This document shows positions 18,481 to 27,873 of a stretch of DNA of 64,000 bases, in pieces (the stretch's first letter is position 1; each line of letters starts with the position of its first letter). The notes below the pieces were generated by a model. The model was not told where the DNA came from. It ran no database searches and saw only the letters and a program-made list of their open reading frames with translations. The translations under genes and the position numbers were made by a program. This DNA comes from an uncultured Schlesneria sp. (GTDB taxonomy: Bacteria > Planctomycetota > Planctomycetia > Planctomycetales > Planctomycetaceae): positions 215,193 to 279,192 of the forward strand of contig CAIQIR010000079.1 in assembly GCA_903871875.1 (NCBI GenBank). The letters run 5' to 3'.

Positions 18481-18863
18481 TGGTTTGCAGGGCGTAGCTT
18501 GACGGGCCTGACCGTTTGGATTTTGCCCACATCGCACGCGCCGATGGCCGATCAGCGAATCTCTTCCAACCGACAATGATGTGGTCAATCCAGATGCCGC
18601 AGAGATCGTCTGCGGAGAAGCATTGATCGGCAACCTGAATTCCTGGCCGACAAAGGCAATTTCCGCGAGGATTTTCGGATGGACCGTATTCGCCGCAGTT
18701 CGGGGATTGACTTGCTTCCGCTAGACGGGACACTAGGTGGTGGCTAGAACAGAGGATGTTCGACGGTCTGCACAAGTCTCAATCGGACGAAGTCCTCTGG
18801 CGTCTTCCGTTTCACAATTTGACGAACACCACGGGATCAGCTCGTTTTCTGGAGGAGTTATTC
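18481..18863. other. intergenic, nothing recognised
   Basis: 383 bases upstream of sppA. The strong ribosome site GGAGGAG lies near the right end. No hairpin or promoter stands out. Confidence 0.4.
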
Positions 18864-20690
18864 ATGGATCGGTTCATCGCGCTGCTTGTTTTCTTGGGAA
18901 TGGCTTCCACTGTCATCGCGCAGGCTCCGGCCGATGCGACGCAGCCCGCGAAAGAAGCTCCCAAAGAGGTGGCAAAAGAAGCACCTAAGAAATTGACAGT
19001 AGCCCACCTCGAACTGAAGGGCGGCTATTCGGAAGGCACTGAAGGGGTGGGGCTGTTCAGCGAAGCGGTTGAATCTCTCGGAGATATCCTGCAGCGGTTG
19101 AAGAAAGCCTCGACCGACGACACGCTGGAAGCAGTGGTCTTGCACATCGAAAGCCCGCACATTGGTTGGGCGAAATTGAATGAAATCCGCGTCGCGATTT
19201 CCAAGATCCGCCAGAAAGGACGCAAGGTCTACGCCTGGCTCGAAAGCGCCGATACGAAAGACTATCTGCTGGCTTCGGCCTGCGATCAGATCGTGATTCC
19301 CGAATCGGGCATGTTGATGTTGCCCGGTCTGCGTGCCGAAATCTCGTTCTACAAGAACCTGTTCGACATGTTGTCGATTCAGCCGGAAATGTTGCGTGTG
19401 GGCGAATTCAAATCGGCGGCCGAACCGTATAGCCGGTCGGAAATGAGTCCCGCGTTCCGCGAAGAGATGGAAGCAATTATCGATGACTACTATCGTCAAA
19501 TCGTGGAAATGGTGGCTACCTCACGAAAACTGACGGAAGACCAGGTCAAAGCGATTATCGACACGGGACTATTTTCCGCCGAGGATGCCAAGAAAGCGGG
19601 ATTGATCGATCACGTGGCCTACGAAGATCACATCGTGGCGACCATTAAGGGTGATCGCAAAGAGGTCGAAGTCAAACTGTCCAAGGGCTATGGCAAGAAA
19701 AAGATCGACACTGACTTCAGTGGATTCGCCGGCATGGCGAAGATGATGAACATGCTGATGGGTGTTGAACCTTCAACTGCCAAATCGACCAAGCCCAAAA
19801 TTGCGGTGATCAGCGCCGTGGGACCGATCATGTCGGGAGCCAGTCGCGCCGACTTCTTTGGTGACGAATCGATGGGATCAACGACGATGATCAAGGCGAT
19901 TCGTCAGGCCCGTGACGATGCCTCGGTGAAAGCGGTCGTATTGCGTGTCGACAGCCCCGGCGGCAGCGCGCTGGCCAGCGATCTGATGTGGCATGAATTG
20001 GAAACGCTCGAAGGCAAGAAACCGTTCGTGGTCAGCATGGGCGACACCGCGGCCAGCGGCGGTTATTACATCGCGATGGGGGCCGATCGCATTTTCGCCG
20101 AGCCCGGAACATTGACCGGTTCGATCGGCGTCGTGGGGGGCAAGCTGGCCTTGGATAAGTTCTATGCCAAGGTGGGGATCACGACCAGCGTCGTGCAGAA
20201 GGGCAAGAATGCGGGCGTGCTCAGCACGACCAAGCCCTGGACCGACGCCGAACGCGACGCGATGCAAAAGATGATGAATGACATCTACGCCCAGTTCACC
20301 AAGAAGGCGGCGACCGGTCGCAAGATGGACTACGAGAAGCTGGAAAAGATGGCTCGTGGCCGAGTTTACACGGGATCCCAAGCCTTAAAACTGGGACTGG
20401 TTGACGAACTCGGTACGCTGGACGAAGCGATTGCCTATGCGAAAAAGGCGGCGGGGCTTGATCCCGAGTCCAAGACCGATCGCTTGAATCTGCCGAAGCC
20501 GGTCAGTCCCTTCGAAGCCCTGTTCGGCCCGATCGATCCGGCTGCCCGAGTCGGTGCGAATCTGGCCAAAGCCTGGCTGGACCGTCTTCCGTCCGAATTC
20601 GCGGCTCAACTGCGAAGTCTGGAAGTGTATGACCTGTTGGCGCGCGAAAAAGTGCTGACGGTGATGCCGTATCGATTGCTGGTGAAATAA
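18864..20690 (+). CDS. sppA: signal peptide peptidase SppA, long (67K) type
   Basis: 608 residues. A signal peptide (MDRFIALLVFLGMASTVIAQA) and a Lys/Ala/Pro-rich linker precede two tandem ClpP-like domains, as in the E. coli-type enzyme. The expected catalytic dyad is visible: Lys183 in RVGEFKSAAEPYS of the first domain and Ser398 in GDTAASGGYYIAMG of the second. DSPGGSALASD is the oxyanion region. The protein would degrade cleaved signal peptides at the membrane. A strong GGAGGAG lies eight bases before the ATG. Nine bases downstream start four pseudopilin genes, a pairing that suggests co-expression with an envelope secretion or pilus system. Confidence 0.93.
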   Translation: MDRFIALLVFLGMASTVIAQAPADATQPAKEAPKEVAKEAPKKLTVAHLELKGGYSEGTEGVGLFSEAVESLGDILQRLKKASTDDTLEAVVLHIESPHIGWAKLNEIRVAISKIRQKGRKVYAWLESADTKDYLLASACDQIVIPESGMLMLPGLRAEISFYKNLFDMLSIQPEMLRVGEFKSAAEPYSRSEMSPAFREEMEAIIDDYYRQIVEMVATSRKLTEDQVKAIIDTGLFSAEDAKKAGLIDHVAYEDHIVATIKGDRKEVEVKLSKGYGKKKIDTDFSGFAGMAKMMNMLMGVEPSTAKSTKPKIAVISAVGPIMSGASRADFFGDESMGSTTMIKAIRQARDDASVKAVVLRVDSPGGSALASDLMWHELETLEGKKPFVVSMGDTAASGGYYIAMGADRIFAEPGTLTGSIGVVGGKLALDKFYAKVGITTSVVQKGKNAGVLSTTKPWTDAERDAMQKMMNDIYAQFTKKAATGRKMDYEKLEKMARGRVYTGSQALKLGLVDELGTLDEAIAYAKKAAGLDPESKTDRLNLPKPVSPFEALFGPIDPAARVGANLAKAWLDRLPSEFAAQLRSLEVYDLLAREKVLTVMPYRLLVK

Positions 20691-20699
20691 GAGCCGACA

Positions 20700-21311
20700 A
20701 TGCGCCGTTCAAGTCATCGCCGATGCGGCTTCACCCTGCTGGAGATGATGCTGGTGCTGGGGGTCATCGCCGCCTTTGCGGGGATGACCCTGCCATCGGT
20801 CCTGCGCATGTTCGGTCAGCAGAAATTGACCGCTTCGGCGGAACGGGTTCGCGAGGCGATCGCCGGTGCGCGCGTTCGAGCGATTGAATCCGGCATTATC
20901 TATCAGTTCTGCTGCGAGTCGAATGGTGGTCATTTCGTGGTAGTGCCGTTCGAGCCCGACCATGTGAATATCAAAGACGGCAGTCATTCGGGCGGGACGC
21001 CGCTACTGAGTCGTGCTTGGGGGCTACTGCCCAAAGGGGTTATCTTCAGTTCGGTGACGGCGGGGATTCCCGGTGTGGCCGCCGCGGCGCAAAATCCTCA
21101 CAAGTTGACGGCCGAGGCGCTTGACGGCCTTCCCAATTCGGGAAATCTGGCCAGCGTCAACTGGTCATCACCGATCTTGTTCAATTGTGATGGCTCCGCC
21201 AGTATCGATACCGAGATCACCGTCAGCGACAATCGATCTCAGCATGTCAAGTTGCGGGTTCGGGCGTTCACAGGCGCTGTCAGCATGGAACGACTCGGCA
21301 TGGGAAAATGA
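20700..21311 (+). CDS. minor pseudopilin, GspH/FimT type
   Basis: 203 residues. A class III (prepilin) leader with the junction RCGFTLLEMMLVLGVIAAFAGMTLPSVL has the glycine cleavage site, the F+1 and the E+5 expected for type II secretion or type IV pilus subunits. The GspH-like body has AERVREAIAGARVRAIESG after the helix and a beta-rich C-terminal half ending FTGAVSMERLGMG. It would form part of the pseudopilus tip after processing by a PilD-like peptidase encoded elsewhere. Its stop overlaps the next start (ATGA). Confidence 0.82.
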   Translation: MRRSSHRRCGFTLLEMMLVLGVIAAFAGMTLPSVLRMFGQQKLTASAERVREAIAGARVRAIESGIIYQFCCESNGGHFVVVPFEPDHVNIKDGSHSGGTPLLSRAWGLLPKGVIFSSVTAGIPGVAAAAQNPHKLTAEALDGLPNSGNLASVNWSSPILFNCDGSASIDTEITVSDNRSQHVKLRVRAFTGAVSMERLGMGK

Positions 21312-21778
21312 TGATGAGAAAGCGATCTGCCAAAAAAAGGGGACAGCCCCCTTTATCGCGCGGCGGCCTGACGCTGCTGGAGATCGTTCTTGCCATGGCC
21401 ATTTTCTTTGGTTCGATGGCCGCGCTGACACAGCTCGCCTGGAACGGGACTCGCGCGGCTGTACAAGCACGGTTGAAGACACAGGCGACAATTCGTTGTG
21501 AGGCCAAGCTGAATGAAGTGCTGGCCGGCGCGGTGCCGATGCAAAGCGTGTCGAATACGCCGTTCCCTGACGACAGTCACTGGACCTGGAGTCAGGTTGT
21601 CAATGCCGGTAGCCATCCGGAATTAGTACAGCTCGATCTGACCGTCAGTCATCGTGGCACCAGCCGACTGGCCAGTATGGATGTCACGCTGCGGAGGTGG
21701 GTGCGTTTGCAATCACTGTTCGTGAAGGCGGTTACTCAGGAAAAAGCCGAAGCCGACGCGGTGGCCAAACCACAATGA
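21308..21778 (+). CDS. minor pseudopilin, GspI type
   Basis: 156 residues. The prepilin junction is RGGLTLLEIVLAMAIFFGSMAALTQLA: Gly before the cleavage site, Leu at +1 and Glu at +5. The body is short, with the ETQATIRCEAKLNEVLAG-like helix extension typical of GspI (here KTQATIRCEAKLNEVLAG) and a compact beta region. It overlaps its neighbours by four bases at both ends, so translation is coupled through the cluster. The last 25 residues (KAVTQEKAEADAVAKPQ) are charged. Confidence 0.78.
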   Translation: MMMRKRSAKKRGQPPLSRGGLTLLEIVLAMAIFFGSMAALTQLAWNGTRAAVQARLKTQATIRCEAKLNEVLAGAVPMQSVSNTPFPDDSHWTWSQVVNAGSHPELVQLDLTVSHRGTSRLASMDVTLRRWVRLQSLFVKAVTQEKAEADAVAKPQ

Positions 21779-22692
21779 GAACGAAACTTCATCGCAAGGA
21801 ATCGCGGTTCGGTTCTCAGGCTGGCTTCACGCTGCTGGAGACGATGCTGGCGTTGTCGCTGGCGGCGATCCTCTTGGCCGGCATCTATGCCGCCATGGAT
21901 CAATCGTGGCGAATGTCGGCCAGTGGCCGTGAAGAAATGGAACGAGCCCAATTGGCCCGGGCACTGATTCGTCGCATCGAACTGGACATTCGCGCGATCA
22001 CCTACGTCCCACCCCCGCCCACGGACGATGCCTCCACATCAACAACAACATCATCGACCAGCACAACTTCAAGTACGTCATCCAGTTCGAGCAGTGGATC
22101 GTCCAGTAGCAGTTCGAGTACTAGCTCGAGTAGCAGCAGTGCGTCGACGGCCAGTTCCACTGACACTACTGATGACACCGTCCCGCCGGTTCCCAATTCC
22201 AAAAGCATTGGAATTCGTGGGACCAATGTGATGATGGAGATGAGTATCTCTCGTCCGCGGCGCGATCTGCTTCCTGGAACGTCAGCCAATGCCGTGATGG
22301 CGGGAACGAGTGATTTGCGAGACGTGACCTACAGCTTTTTCCGGCCCGGTTCGACCCCCAGTGGGCTGGTCCGCACTGAGGGAGACCGAATGGCCGTTGA
22401 GGTCGTCGAAGCAGGCGGTGGGACGGCACCTCAGATTTCGGGCATGCAGGTTCTAGCCCCCGAAGTCGTGGCACTCAGCTTTCGTTACCTCGATGGACAG
22501 ACCTGGTTGGAGATGTGGGACAGCGAGACGAACGGACGCATTCCACGGGCGATCGAAGTTCAGTTTGCGTTTCCTCCGCCGCGACAAAAGCCTTCACTTT
22601 TCAACACGGCTGTCAGTCGTTCCACGGATTCGTTTCGAGCGGTGATTTTGATCCCCGTATCCGATCCGTTCCCGAAGGAGTTTTTGCAATGA
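21775..22692 (+). CDS. minor pseudopilin, GspJ type, with Ser/Thr tract
   Basis: 305 residues from the ATGA-overlap start at 21775. The prepilin junction is QAGFTLLETMLALSLAAILLAGIYAAM, followed by the GspJ-like helix MERAQLARALIRRIELDIRAI. Residues 86-131 (about 22030-22167) are almost only Ser and Thr, with a few Ala and Gly, an insertion not expected in GspJ. The rest resumes the GspJ pattern (DLRDVTYSFFRP, LVRTEGDR, VVALSFRYLDGQTWLEMWDS, IPRAIEVQF). The tract uses mixed serine codons, so it is not a simple trinucleotide expansion. It could be a flexible, possibly glycosylated surface loop on the pseudopilus tip. Confidence 0.78.
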   Translation: MRTKLHRKESRFGSQAGFTLLETMLALSLAAILLAGIYAAMDQSWRMSASGREEMERAQLARALIRRIELDIRAITYVPPPPTDDASTSTTTSSTSTTSSTSSSSSSGSSSSSSSTSSSSSSASTASSTDTTDDTVPPVPNSKSIGIRGTNVMMEMSISRPRRDLLPGTSANAVMAGTSDLRDVTYSFFRPGSTPSGLVRTEGDRMAVEVVEAGGGTAPQISGMQVLAPEVVALSFRYLDGQTWLEMWDSETNGRIPRAIEVQFAFPPPRQKPSLFNTAVSRSTDSFRAVILIPVSDPFPKEFLQ

Positions 22693-24428
22693 AACGCAAA
22701 CGGGGCTCAAAGTCGATCGGACGACCCGGTCACGTTGCATCGCGCATGGCACGCGGTCAGGCGGACTTACGTCCCCGCCGTACTGGAAGTGTGCTGCTGC
22801 TGGTCGTGGTCGTCGTCGCGATGTTGACGCTGGCTGCTTTCAATTTCGCCCAGAATATGACGACCGAGTTCGAAGCGGCGTCGATGTACACGATGGATAT
22901 TCAGGCTCGCGCCACGGCCGATTCCGGCGTGGAGTTTGTCGCGACCGTGCTTGGCAACAAAGGAAGTGTCACAGCCGAGAACTTGATTCATAACCCGCAA
23001 CTGTTCATGGGCCAGGTCGTGTCCGCCTCGCCCCATCTGCGGGCCAACAGTCGATTCACGATTATTGCACCGGTCGAACACGATGCGACAAATAATGCGA
23101 TTCGGTATGGGCTGATGGACGAATCGGCCAAGTTGAATCTCAACTATCTCCCCAATATGGGGCTGAGTCCTGATGACATCAGTACGATGCTGATGAACAT
23201 TCCCAACATGACGGCCGAGATCATCGACGCGATTATTGATTGGATGGACACCGACGATACCGTGAGTCCATACGGAGCCGAATCGGAAACGTATCAACAG
23301 ATGCAACCTCCGTACAAAGCGAAGAATGGTCCGTTCGAAACGATCGATGAATTGCTGCTGGTGAAAGGCATCACGCCGACATTGCTGTATGGAGAAGATG
23401 CCAATCGAAATGGGTTGCTCGATCCAAATGAAAACGACGGCGACGCCAGCCCACCGCTCGATAATGCCGATGGCGTGTTGAATCATGGTTTCATCGCCTA
23501 TTTCTCGGTTCACGGGCGTGAATCGAACAGACGGCTGGATGGAAAGCCCAAGATCAATGTCAACAACGGCTATCTGACGGACCTGTACGATCAGTTGATT
23601 GAAGCCTTCGACGAGAATACCGCCAAATTCATCATTGGCTATCGCATCAACGGACCATCGGGAAAGCAAGCGGTTTCGTTGACGAATCCGGTTCCGACAC
23701 CGTCCGCGAACACGTCGTTGTCCGGCGCGACAGCCACGGCGCCGCTCTCGATTGTGAATCAGGAAGCTGCGGAAGGACTGACGAGTTTTCTGAGCTATGT
23801 GACGAATTCGGGTGGGGCCGTCACGCGCGGTGGTATCGACTTGTCCAAAGGGGGGCCGACCTCCATCGAATCGCTGTGGCAATTGATCGGCACATCCACC
23901 CGCATCACGGTGAATGGCGCGGCACAAACCATCACCAGTCCCTGGCCAGCCGAGACCTCATCAGTCACGACGTCGTTACCCGACATGCTCGACAAACTGA
24001 CCGTCACGGCCGACACCTATCTCGAAGGGCGGATCAACATCAATCAAGCGCGACGCGAGATCCTGATCGGCTTGCCCACGATGACGGAAGAAATTGTGAA
24101 TGCCATCACCAACGCTCAACATCTCGATGCCAACGGTCAACCGTCACTCGATACCATCAGTCAGCACACCACGACCGCCTGGCTCTTTGCGGAAGGTCTG
24201 GTCGATCTGCCGGGGATGATTAATCTCGACCCCTACATCACGGCGCATGGCGATATTTATCGAGTGCAGGTTTTGGGGTTCTTCGATGGAGGTGGACCCG
24301 TGTCGCGAATCGAAGCGATGGTCGACAGCACGCAACTTCCTCCACGCGTGATCTTACAGCGGGATCTGAACGAATTGGGACGCGGATATTCACGCAGTCA
24401 GTTGTTACCGATGTTGCCTAGCCGCTGA
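22689..24428 (+). CDS. gspK: minor pseudopilin GspK-like
   Basis: 579 residues, larger than typical GspK (about 320), starting at the ATGA overlap. After a basic N-terminus the hydrophobic segment is RRTGSVLLLVVVVVAMLTLAAFNFAQNM; GspK proteins lack Glu at +5, as here. The body carries the GspK pattern (YGLMDESAKLNLNYL; LIDWMDTDD-like IIDWMDTDDTVSPYGAE; LYGEDANRNGLLDPNEND). DANRNGLLDPNE reads as an EF-hand-type calcium loop. A long C-terminal part (IRIN-like GRININQARREILIGLPTM) adds a helix-hairpin-like segment found in planctomycete GspK proteins. With GspH, I and J it would complete a tip complex. No GspD, E, F or G genes are adjacent. Confidence 0.82.
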   Translation: MKRKRGSKSIGRPGHVASRMARGQADLRPRRTGSVLLLVVVVVAMLTLAAFNFAQNMTTEFEAASMYTMDIQARATADSGVEFVATVLGNKGSVTAENLIHNPQLFMGQVVSASPHLRANSRFTIIAPVEHDATNNAIRYGLMDESAKLNLNYLPNMGLSPDDISTMLMNIPNMTAEIIDAIIDWMDTDDTVSPYGAESETYQQMQPPYKAKNGPFETIDELLLVKGITPTLLYGEDANRNGLLDPNENDGDASPPLDNADGVLNHGFIAYFSVHGRESNRRLDGKPKINVNNGYLTDLYDQLIEAFDENTAKFIIGYRINGPSGKQAVSLTNPVPTPSANTSLSGATATAPLSIVNQEAAEGLTSFLSYVTNSGGAVTRGGIDLSKGGPTSIESLWQLIGTSTRITVNGAAQTITSPWPAETSSVTTSLPDMLDKLTVTADTYLEGRININQARREILIGLPTMTEEIVNAITNAQHLDANGQPSLDTISQHTTTAWLFAEGLVDLPGMINLDPYITAHGDIYRVQVLGFFDGGGPVSRIEAMVDSTQLPPRVILQRDLNELGRGYSRSQLLPMLPSR

Positions 24429-24460
24429 TAAGATAATCATGTGGGCGGGATTTGTGCCTG

Positions 24461-27400
24461 ATGGGGGCTGACGACGTGCGAACCGTATTGTGGATCGGGT
24501 TAATCGAATTGCTGACGCTGAGTGGGCCAGCCTGGAGTGACGAGTCGCCACAATTCGATCGGGATGTGGCGCCCCTGCTAAAACGGCATTGCGTGAAATG
24601 TCACGGTCCGGCCAAGCAGGAAGCAAAACTCAATCTGGCCGCGGCTGGTGGTTTGATTCGAGGTGGGGAATCAGGGACCTCGCTGGTTCCCCACGACGCC
24701 GACGCGAGTCTGATCTGGCAGAAGATCAATGCGAATGAGATGCCTCCCGAGGCACCGCTATCGGCCGAGGAAAAATCGCTCGTCAAACGATGGATCGTCG
24801 AAGGGACGCCTGGCCTCAAACAGGCGGATACGGACGTCGGTGATCATTGGGCCTTCCGTCCCTTGGAACCTTCGCTGTGGCACAACCCGGCGGCCGAAAC
24901 GACGGCGGCGACAGAGGCCGCGGTCTCGCCGGTCGATCGATTTCTATTGTGGAATCTCGCACAGGACGGCCTGTCGTATTTGCCCGAAGTTGATCGCTAC
25001 ACACAAATCCGCCGCGTGAGTCTTGATCTGCTCGGGTTGCCTCCGACTCCCGCAGCGATCGATCAGTTTATCAGCGACACGAGCCCGGATGCCTATTCGA
25101 GGATGGTCGATCGGTTTCTGGCATCGCCTCATTTTGGCGAACGGCTGGGCAAACTCTGGTTGGATGCTGCGGGCTATGCGGATTCGAATGGTTACTTCAA
25201 TGCCGATACAGACCGCCCCTTGGCCCATCGTTATCGTGACTATGTGATTCGGTCGCTGAATGCCGACAAACCGTTTGATGAATTTATCCGTGAACAGATC
25301 GCGGGTGACGAACTGTCCAGTGTCACGGCGCGGACGGGCGAAACCGTCGTGCTGCCCGCAACCTCAATTGACGGTTCCGATGCAGCGGGCCGCGTGATGG
25401 AACTTTGGGAAGCCACTCATTTCCTGCGGAACGGGCAGGACGGTACTGGTGAGAGCGATGGTAATTCCGACGAAGTTCGAGTCGATCGCTACACCGTGAT
25501 CGAAACCGCGATGCAGAATATTTCGACTTCTGTGTTGGGCCTGACGATCCAATGTGCGAAATGCCATGACCATAAATTTGAACCGTTGACCCAACGAGAT
25601 TACTACAGTTTTCAAGCCGTGCTGATTCCCGCTTTCCCCCCGTCGGAATGGAAGAAGCCCAACGAGCGATTTGTCTACGCCACCCGCCCCGGTGAGATGG
25701 AAGCCTGGCAGTCGGCATTGAACGAGATCGAAACGACCATCACGGGAGTTCAATCGGAAGTCGACGCTTGGGCGAAATCGAATCGACCACATGGCACGAT
25801 CCTATTTCAAGATGATTTCAACGGTCCGTCAGAATCGTTGCTCGCTGGATGGAGTCATACAGCACCGGGCGACGATCAGCCCGGCGGTACGGCCGCGGTC
25901 CATTTGAACTCGCGCGAAGCTCCGGCAGCCATCATTGATGATGGGCGTTTGCAGGTGATTGAGGGTGGACCGGGCGGAGATAAATGGCTGTCGACCAAGA
26001 ATGCCTTCGATTGGACCCCCGATATGGTCGGAGCGTCCATTCAGGTCACGTTCGATCTGGTCGCGAATCAGATTGAGCAATCACCACCTGCCGAACGAAT
26101 CGGTTACTTTTTCGCTCTGCACGACTTCCACAACGATAGCCCGATTGGCGGTGGTAACATTCTGGTTGACGGACATCCGTCGAGCGGGACCGCCGTTGTT
26201 CTCGATTATCCCGGCGCCAGTTCGAAGCCGTTGGGGACGCTGGGAAAAACCGGGTATGTTCCCGGTCGCAACTATGGCATTCGGATCACGAATCTGGGCA
26301 AAGACAAATATCAACTGCAGCAGCTGGTCGATTGGCAAGTCGATGAGCCTGCGATCAAGCTTAAGGCCGAGGATCTGCCACCGGGTGGTTTTGGTTTTGA
26401 GTACTGTTGCGGCCGAAGTTTTGTCGTCGACAACGTCGTGATTGAAACATTCACACCCAGCGAGAGATCCGATCCACTCGCCGCGTTTTCGAAGGAACTG
26501 GGGACTCGACGTGAGCCGTTGGATGCGGCGCTCAAAACAAAGGACACGCTAACGAATTCACGTCCCGGCAAGATCGCCTGGACCACGGATATTGTCGACC
26601 GACCACCGCCAGTCCATTTGCTGGAACGGGGTAACTATGCCGCCCCCGGTCCGCTCGTCGAACCGGCTGGCTTCGCGGTACTTGGTGGCACTGCTGCGTC
26701 GACCCCGGTTGTCACAGCATCCGGTTCTTCGCCAGAACGAATCGTGAATCTCGCTGGTGCCGAGCTCAAGTCGTCGGGACGTCGCCTGGCGTTTGCGAAT
26801 TGGCTGACCGCACCTGATTCTAAACCGGCGTCATTGATGGCGCGAGTCCAGGTGAATCGTTTCTGGCAACACCATTTCGGAACAGGACTGGTCGCCACGG
26901 CTGACAATTTCGGACTCAGTGGCCCGGTACCCTCCCACCGCGAACTGCTCGACTGGCTGGCTGCCGAATTCATTCGTTCGGGTTGGAGCTCCAAGCATGT
27001 TGTGCGATTGATCGTCAATTCCGACGCCTATCGACAGAGTTCACAACGATCCTCGCCGAATGGGGAATCGACCCAGACCCTGGCAGCTCACGTTACGAAT
27101 ACAGACGACCGCAATCAGCGCGATCCCGACGCACGAAGATTATCAAGATTTCCCGTTCGTCGGTTGGATGCCGAGGCAATCCGCGACATGCTGCTTTTCT
27201 CAAGCGGCGATTTCGATGATCGGCTCTATGGTCCCTACATCCCGACGACACGAACCGACCAGGGTGAAACCATCGTGGCGGAGGACAACCCGGGTGTTCG
27301 TCGGCGTTCGATCTATTTGCAACAGAAGCGGACACAGGTTCACAGCCTGCTGCAAGTTTTCGACGCTCCCAGTATTGTCTTTAACAGTACCCGACGGGCT

Positions 27401-27697
27401 CGTTCGACGATGCCGCTGCAGTCACTCAGCTTGATGAATTCCGAATTCGTGGTCGCGAGGTCTCAGCATCTGACGCACTATCTTCAACAGGATTTTGTGA
27501 GTGATTCTGAACGGTTGCAGCAAGCATTCGTAGTCTGCACGGGGAGGCCTCCGACGGAAGCGGATATCCGTGCCGCGATGAAATTCCTGCACGAACAGAC
27601 GAAGGAATATGGCGAGCAATCGGATGCCCAATTCCGAGCCTGGGCCGACCTTTGTCAAATGCTGCTCATCGAAAACGCTGCGCTCTATGTCGACTGA
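24461..27697 (+). CDS. PSCyt1-DUF1549-DUF1553 protein with lectin-like insertion
   Basis: 1078 residues. A short leader is followed by a planctomycete cytochrome domain with heme motif CVKCH (LLKRHCVKCHGPAKQ), then DUF1549 (DRFLLWNLAQDGLSYLP...LLGLPPTP...FGERLGKLWLDAAGYADSNGY), which includes a second CxxCH (IQCAKCHDHKFEPLTQRDYY). Residues about 450-680 form an inserted beta-sandwich-like region (ILFQDDFNGPSESLLAGW ... GYFFALHDFHND ... FVVDNVVIETF), resembling concanavalin/LamG domains. DUF1553 follows (RVQVNRFWQHHFGTGLVATADNFG; RRLDAEAIRDMLL; LQSLSLMNSEF). These proteins are thought to handle complex polysaccharides with DUF1501 partners; the biochemistry is unproven. The start at MGADDVRTV gives a leader peptide. 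Confidence 0.9.
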   Translation: MGADDVRTVLWIGLIELLTLSGPAWSDESPQFDRDVAPLLKRHCVKCHGPAKQEAKLNLAAAGGLIRGGESGTSLVPHDADASLIWQKINANEMPPEAPLSAEEKSLVKRWIVEGTPGLKQADTDVGDHWAFRPLEPSLWHNPAAETTAATEAAVSPVDRFLLWNLAQDGLSYLPEVDRYTQIRRVSLDLLGLPPTPAAIDQFISDTSPDAYSRMVDRFLASPHFGERLGKLWLDAAGYADSNGYFNADTDRPLAHRYRDYVIRSLNADKPFDEFIREQIAGDELSSVTARTGETVVLPATSIDGSDAAGRVMELWEATHFLRNGQDGTGESDGNSDEVRVDRYTVIETAMQNISTSVLGLTIQCAKCHDHKFEPLTQRDYYSFQAVLIPAFPPSEWKKPNERFVYATRPGEMEAWQSALNEIETTITGVQSEVDAWAKSNRPHGTILFQDDFNGPSESLLAGWSHTAPGDDQPGGTAAVHLNSREAPAAIIDDGRLQVIEGGPGGDKWLSTKNAFDWTPDMVGASIQVTFDLVANQIEQSPPAERIGYFFALHDFHNDSPIGGGNILVDGHPSSGTAVVLDYPGASSKPLGTLGKTGYVPGRNYGIRITNLGKDKYQLQQLVDWQVDEPAIKLKAEDLPPGGFGFEYCCGRSFVVDNVVIETFTPSERSDPLAAFSKELGTRREPLDAALKTKDTLTNSRPGKIAWTTDIVDRPPPVHLLERGNYAAPGPLVEPAGFAVLGGTAASTPVVTASGSSPERIVNLAGAELKSSGRRLAFANWLTAPDSKPASLMARVQVNRFWQHHFGTGLVATADNFGLSGPVPSHRELLDWLAAEFIRSGWSSKHVVRLIVNSDAYRQSSQRSSPNGESTQTLAAHVTNTDDRNQRDPDARRLSRFPVRRLDAEAIRDMLLFSSGDFDDRLYGPYIPTTRTDQGETIVAEDNPGVRRRSIYLQQKRTQVHSLLQVFDAPSIVFNSTRRARSTMPLQSLSLMNSEFVVARSQHLTHYLQQDFVSDSERLQQAFVVCTGRPPTEADIRAAMKFLHEQTKEYGEQSDAQFRAWADLCQMLLIENAALYVD

Positions 27698-27873
27698 TCA
27701 GACTCCATGACGGCGCTGAATGAAATCACCCTTGGCGGTTCACGGCATTTGCCAGTTGTGGGGGATTGAACTGCCGGCAGCAGGGGGCCGAGTACTAAGC
27801 CGATGATCCCGATAGATACCAGCAGTTCGACCAACGAAAAGCCGTGACGTCGATGGGGCCAGTTTCCTCTCAA
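27685..27873 (-). pseudogene. DUF1559-type prepilin N-terminal fragment
   Basis: On the minus strand the peptide HRRHGFSLVELLVSIGIIGLVLGPLLPAVQS is the prepilin leader and helix of the DUF1559 family, whose intact members have about 300 residues and continue VQAAREAARR. Here the similarity ends right after AVQS and the frame stops about 30 codons later, overlapping the end of the DUF1553 gene. No ATG with a ribosome site precedes it. It looks like a decayed or truncated copy. Confidence 0.55.

Noticed and set aside
22767..23927. 386-codon minus-strand frame opposite gspK
   Set aside because: Shadow frame; gspK has a prepilin-like N-terminus and coupled start.
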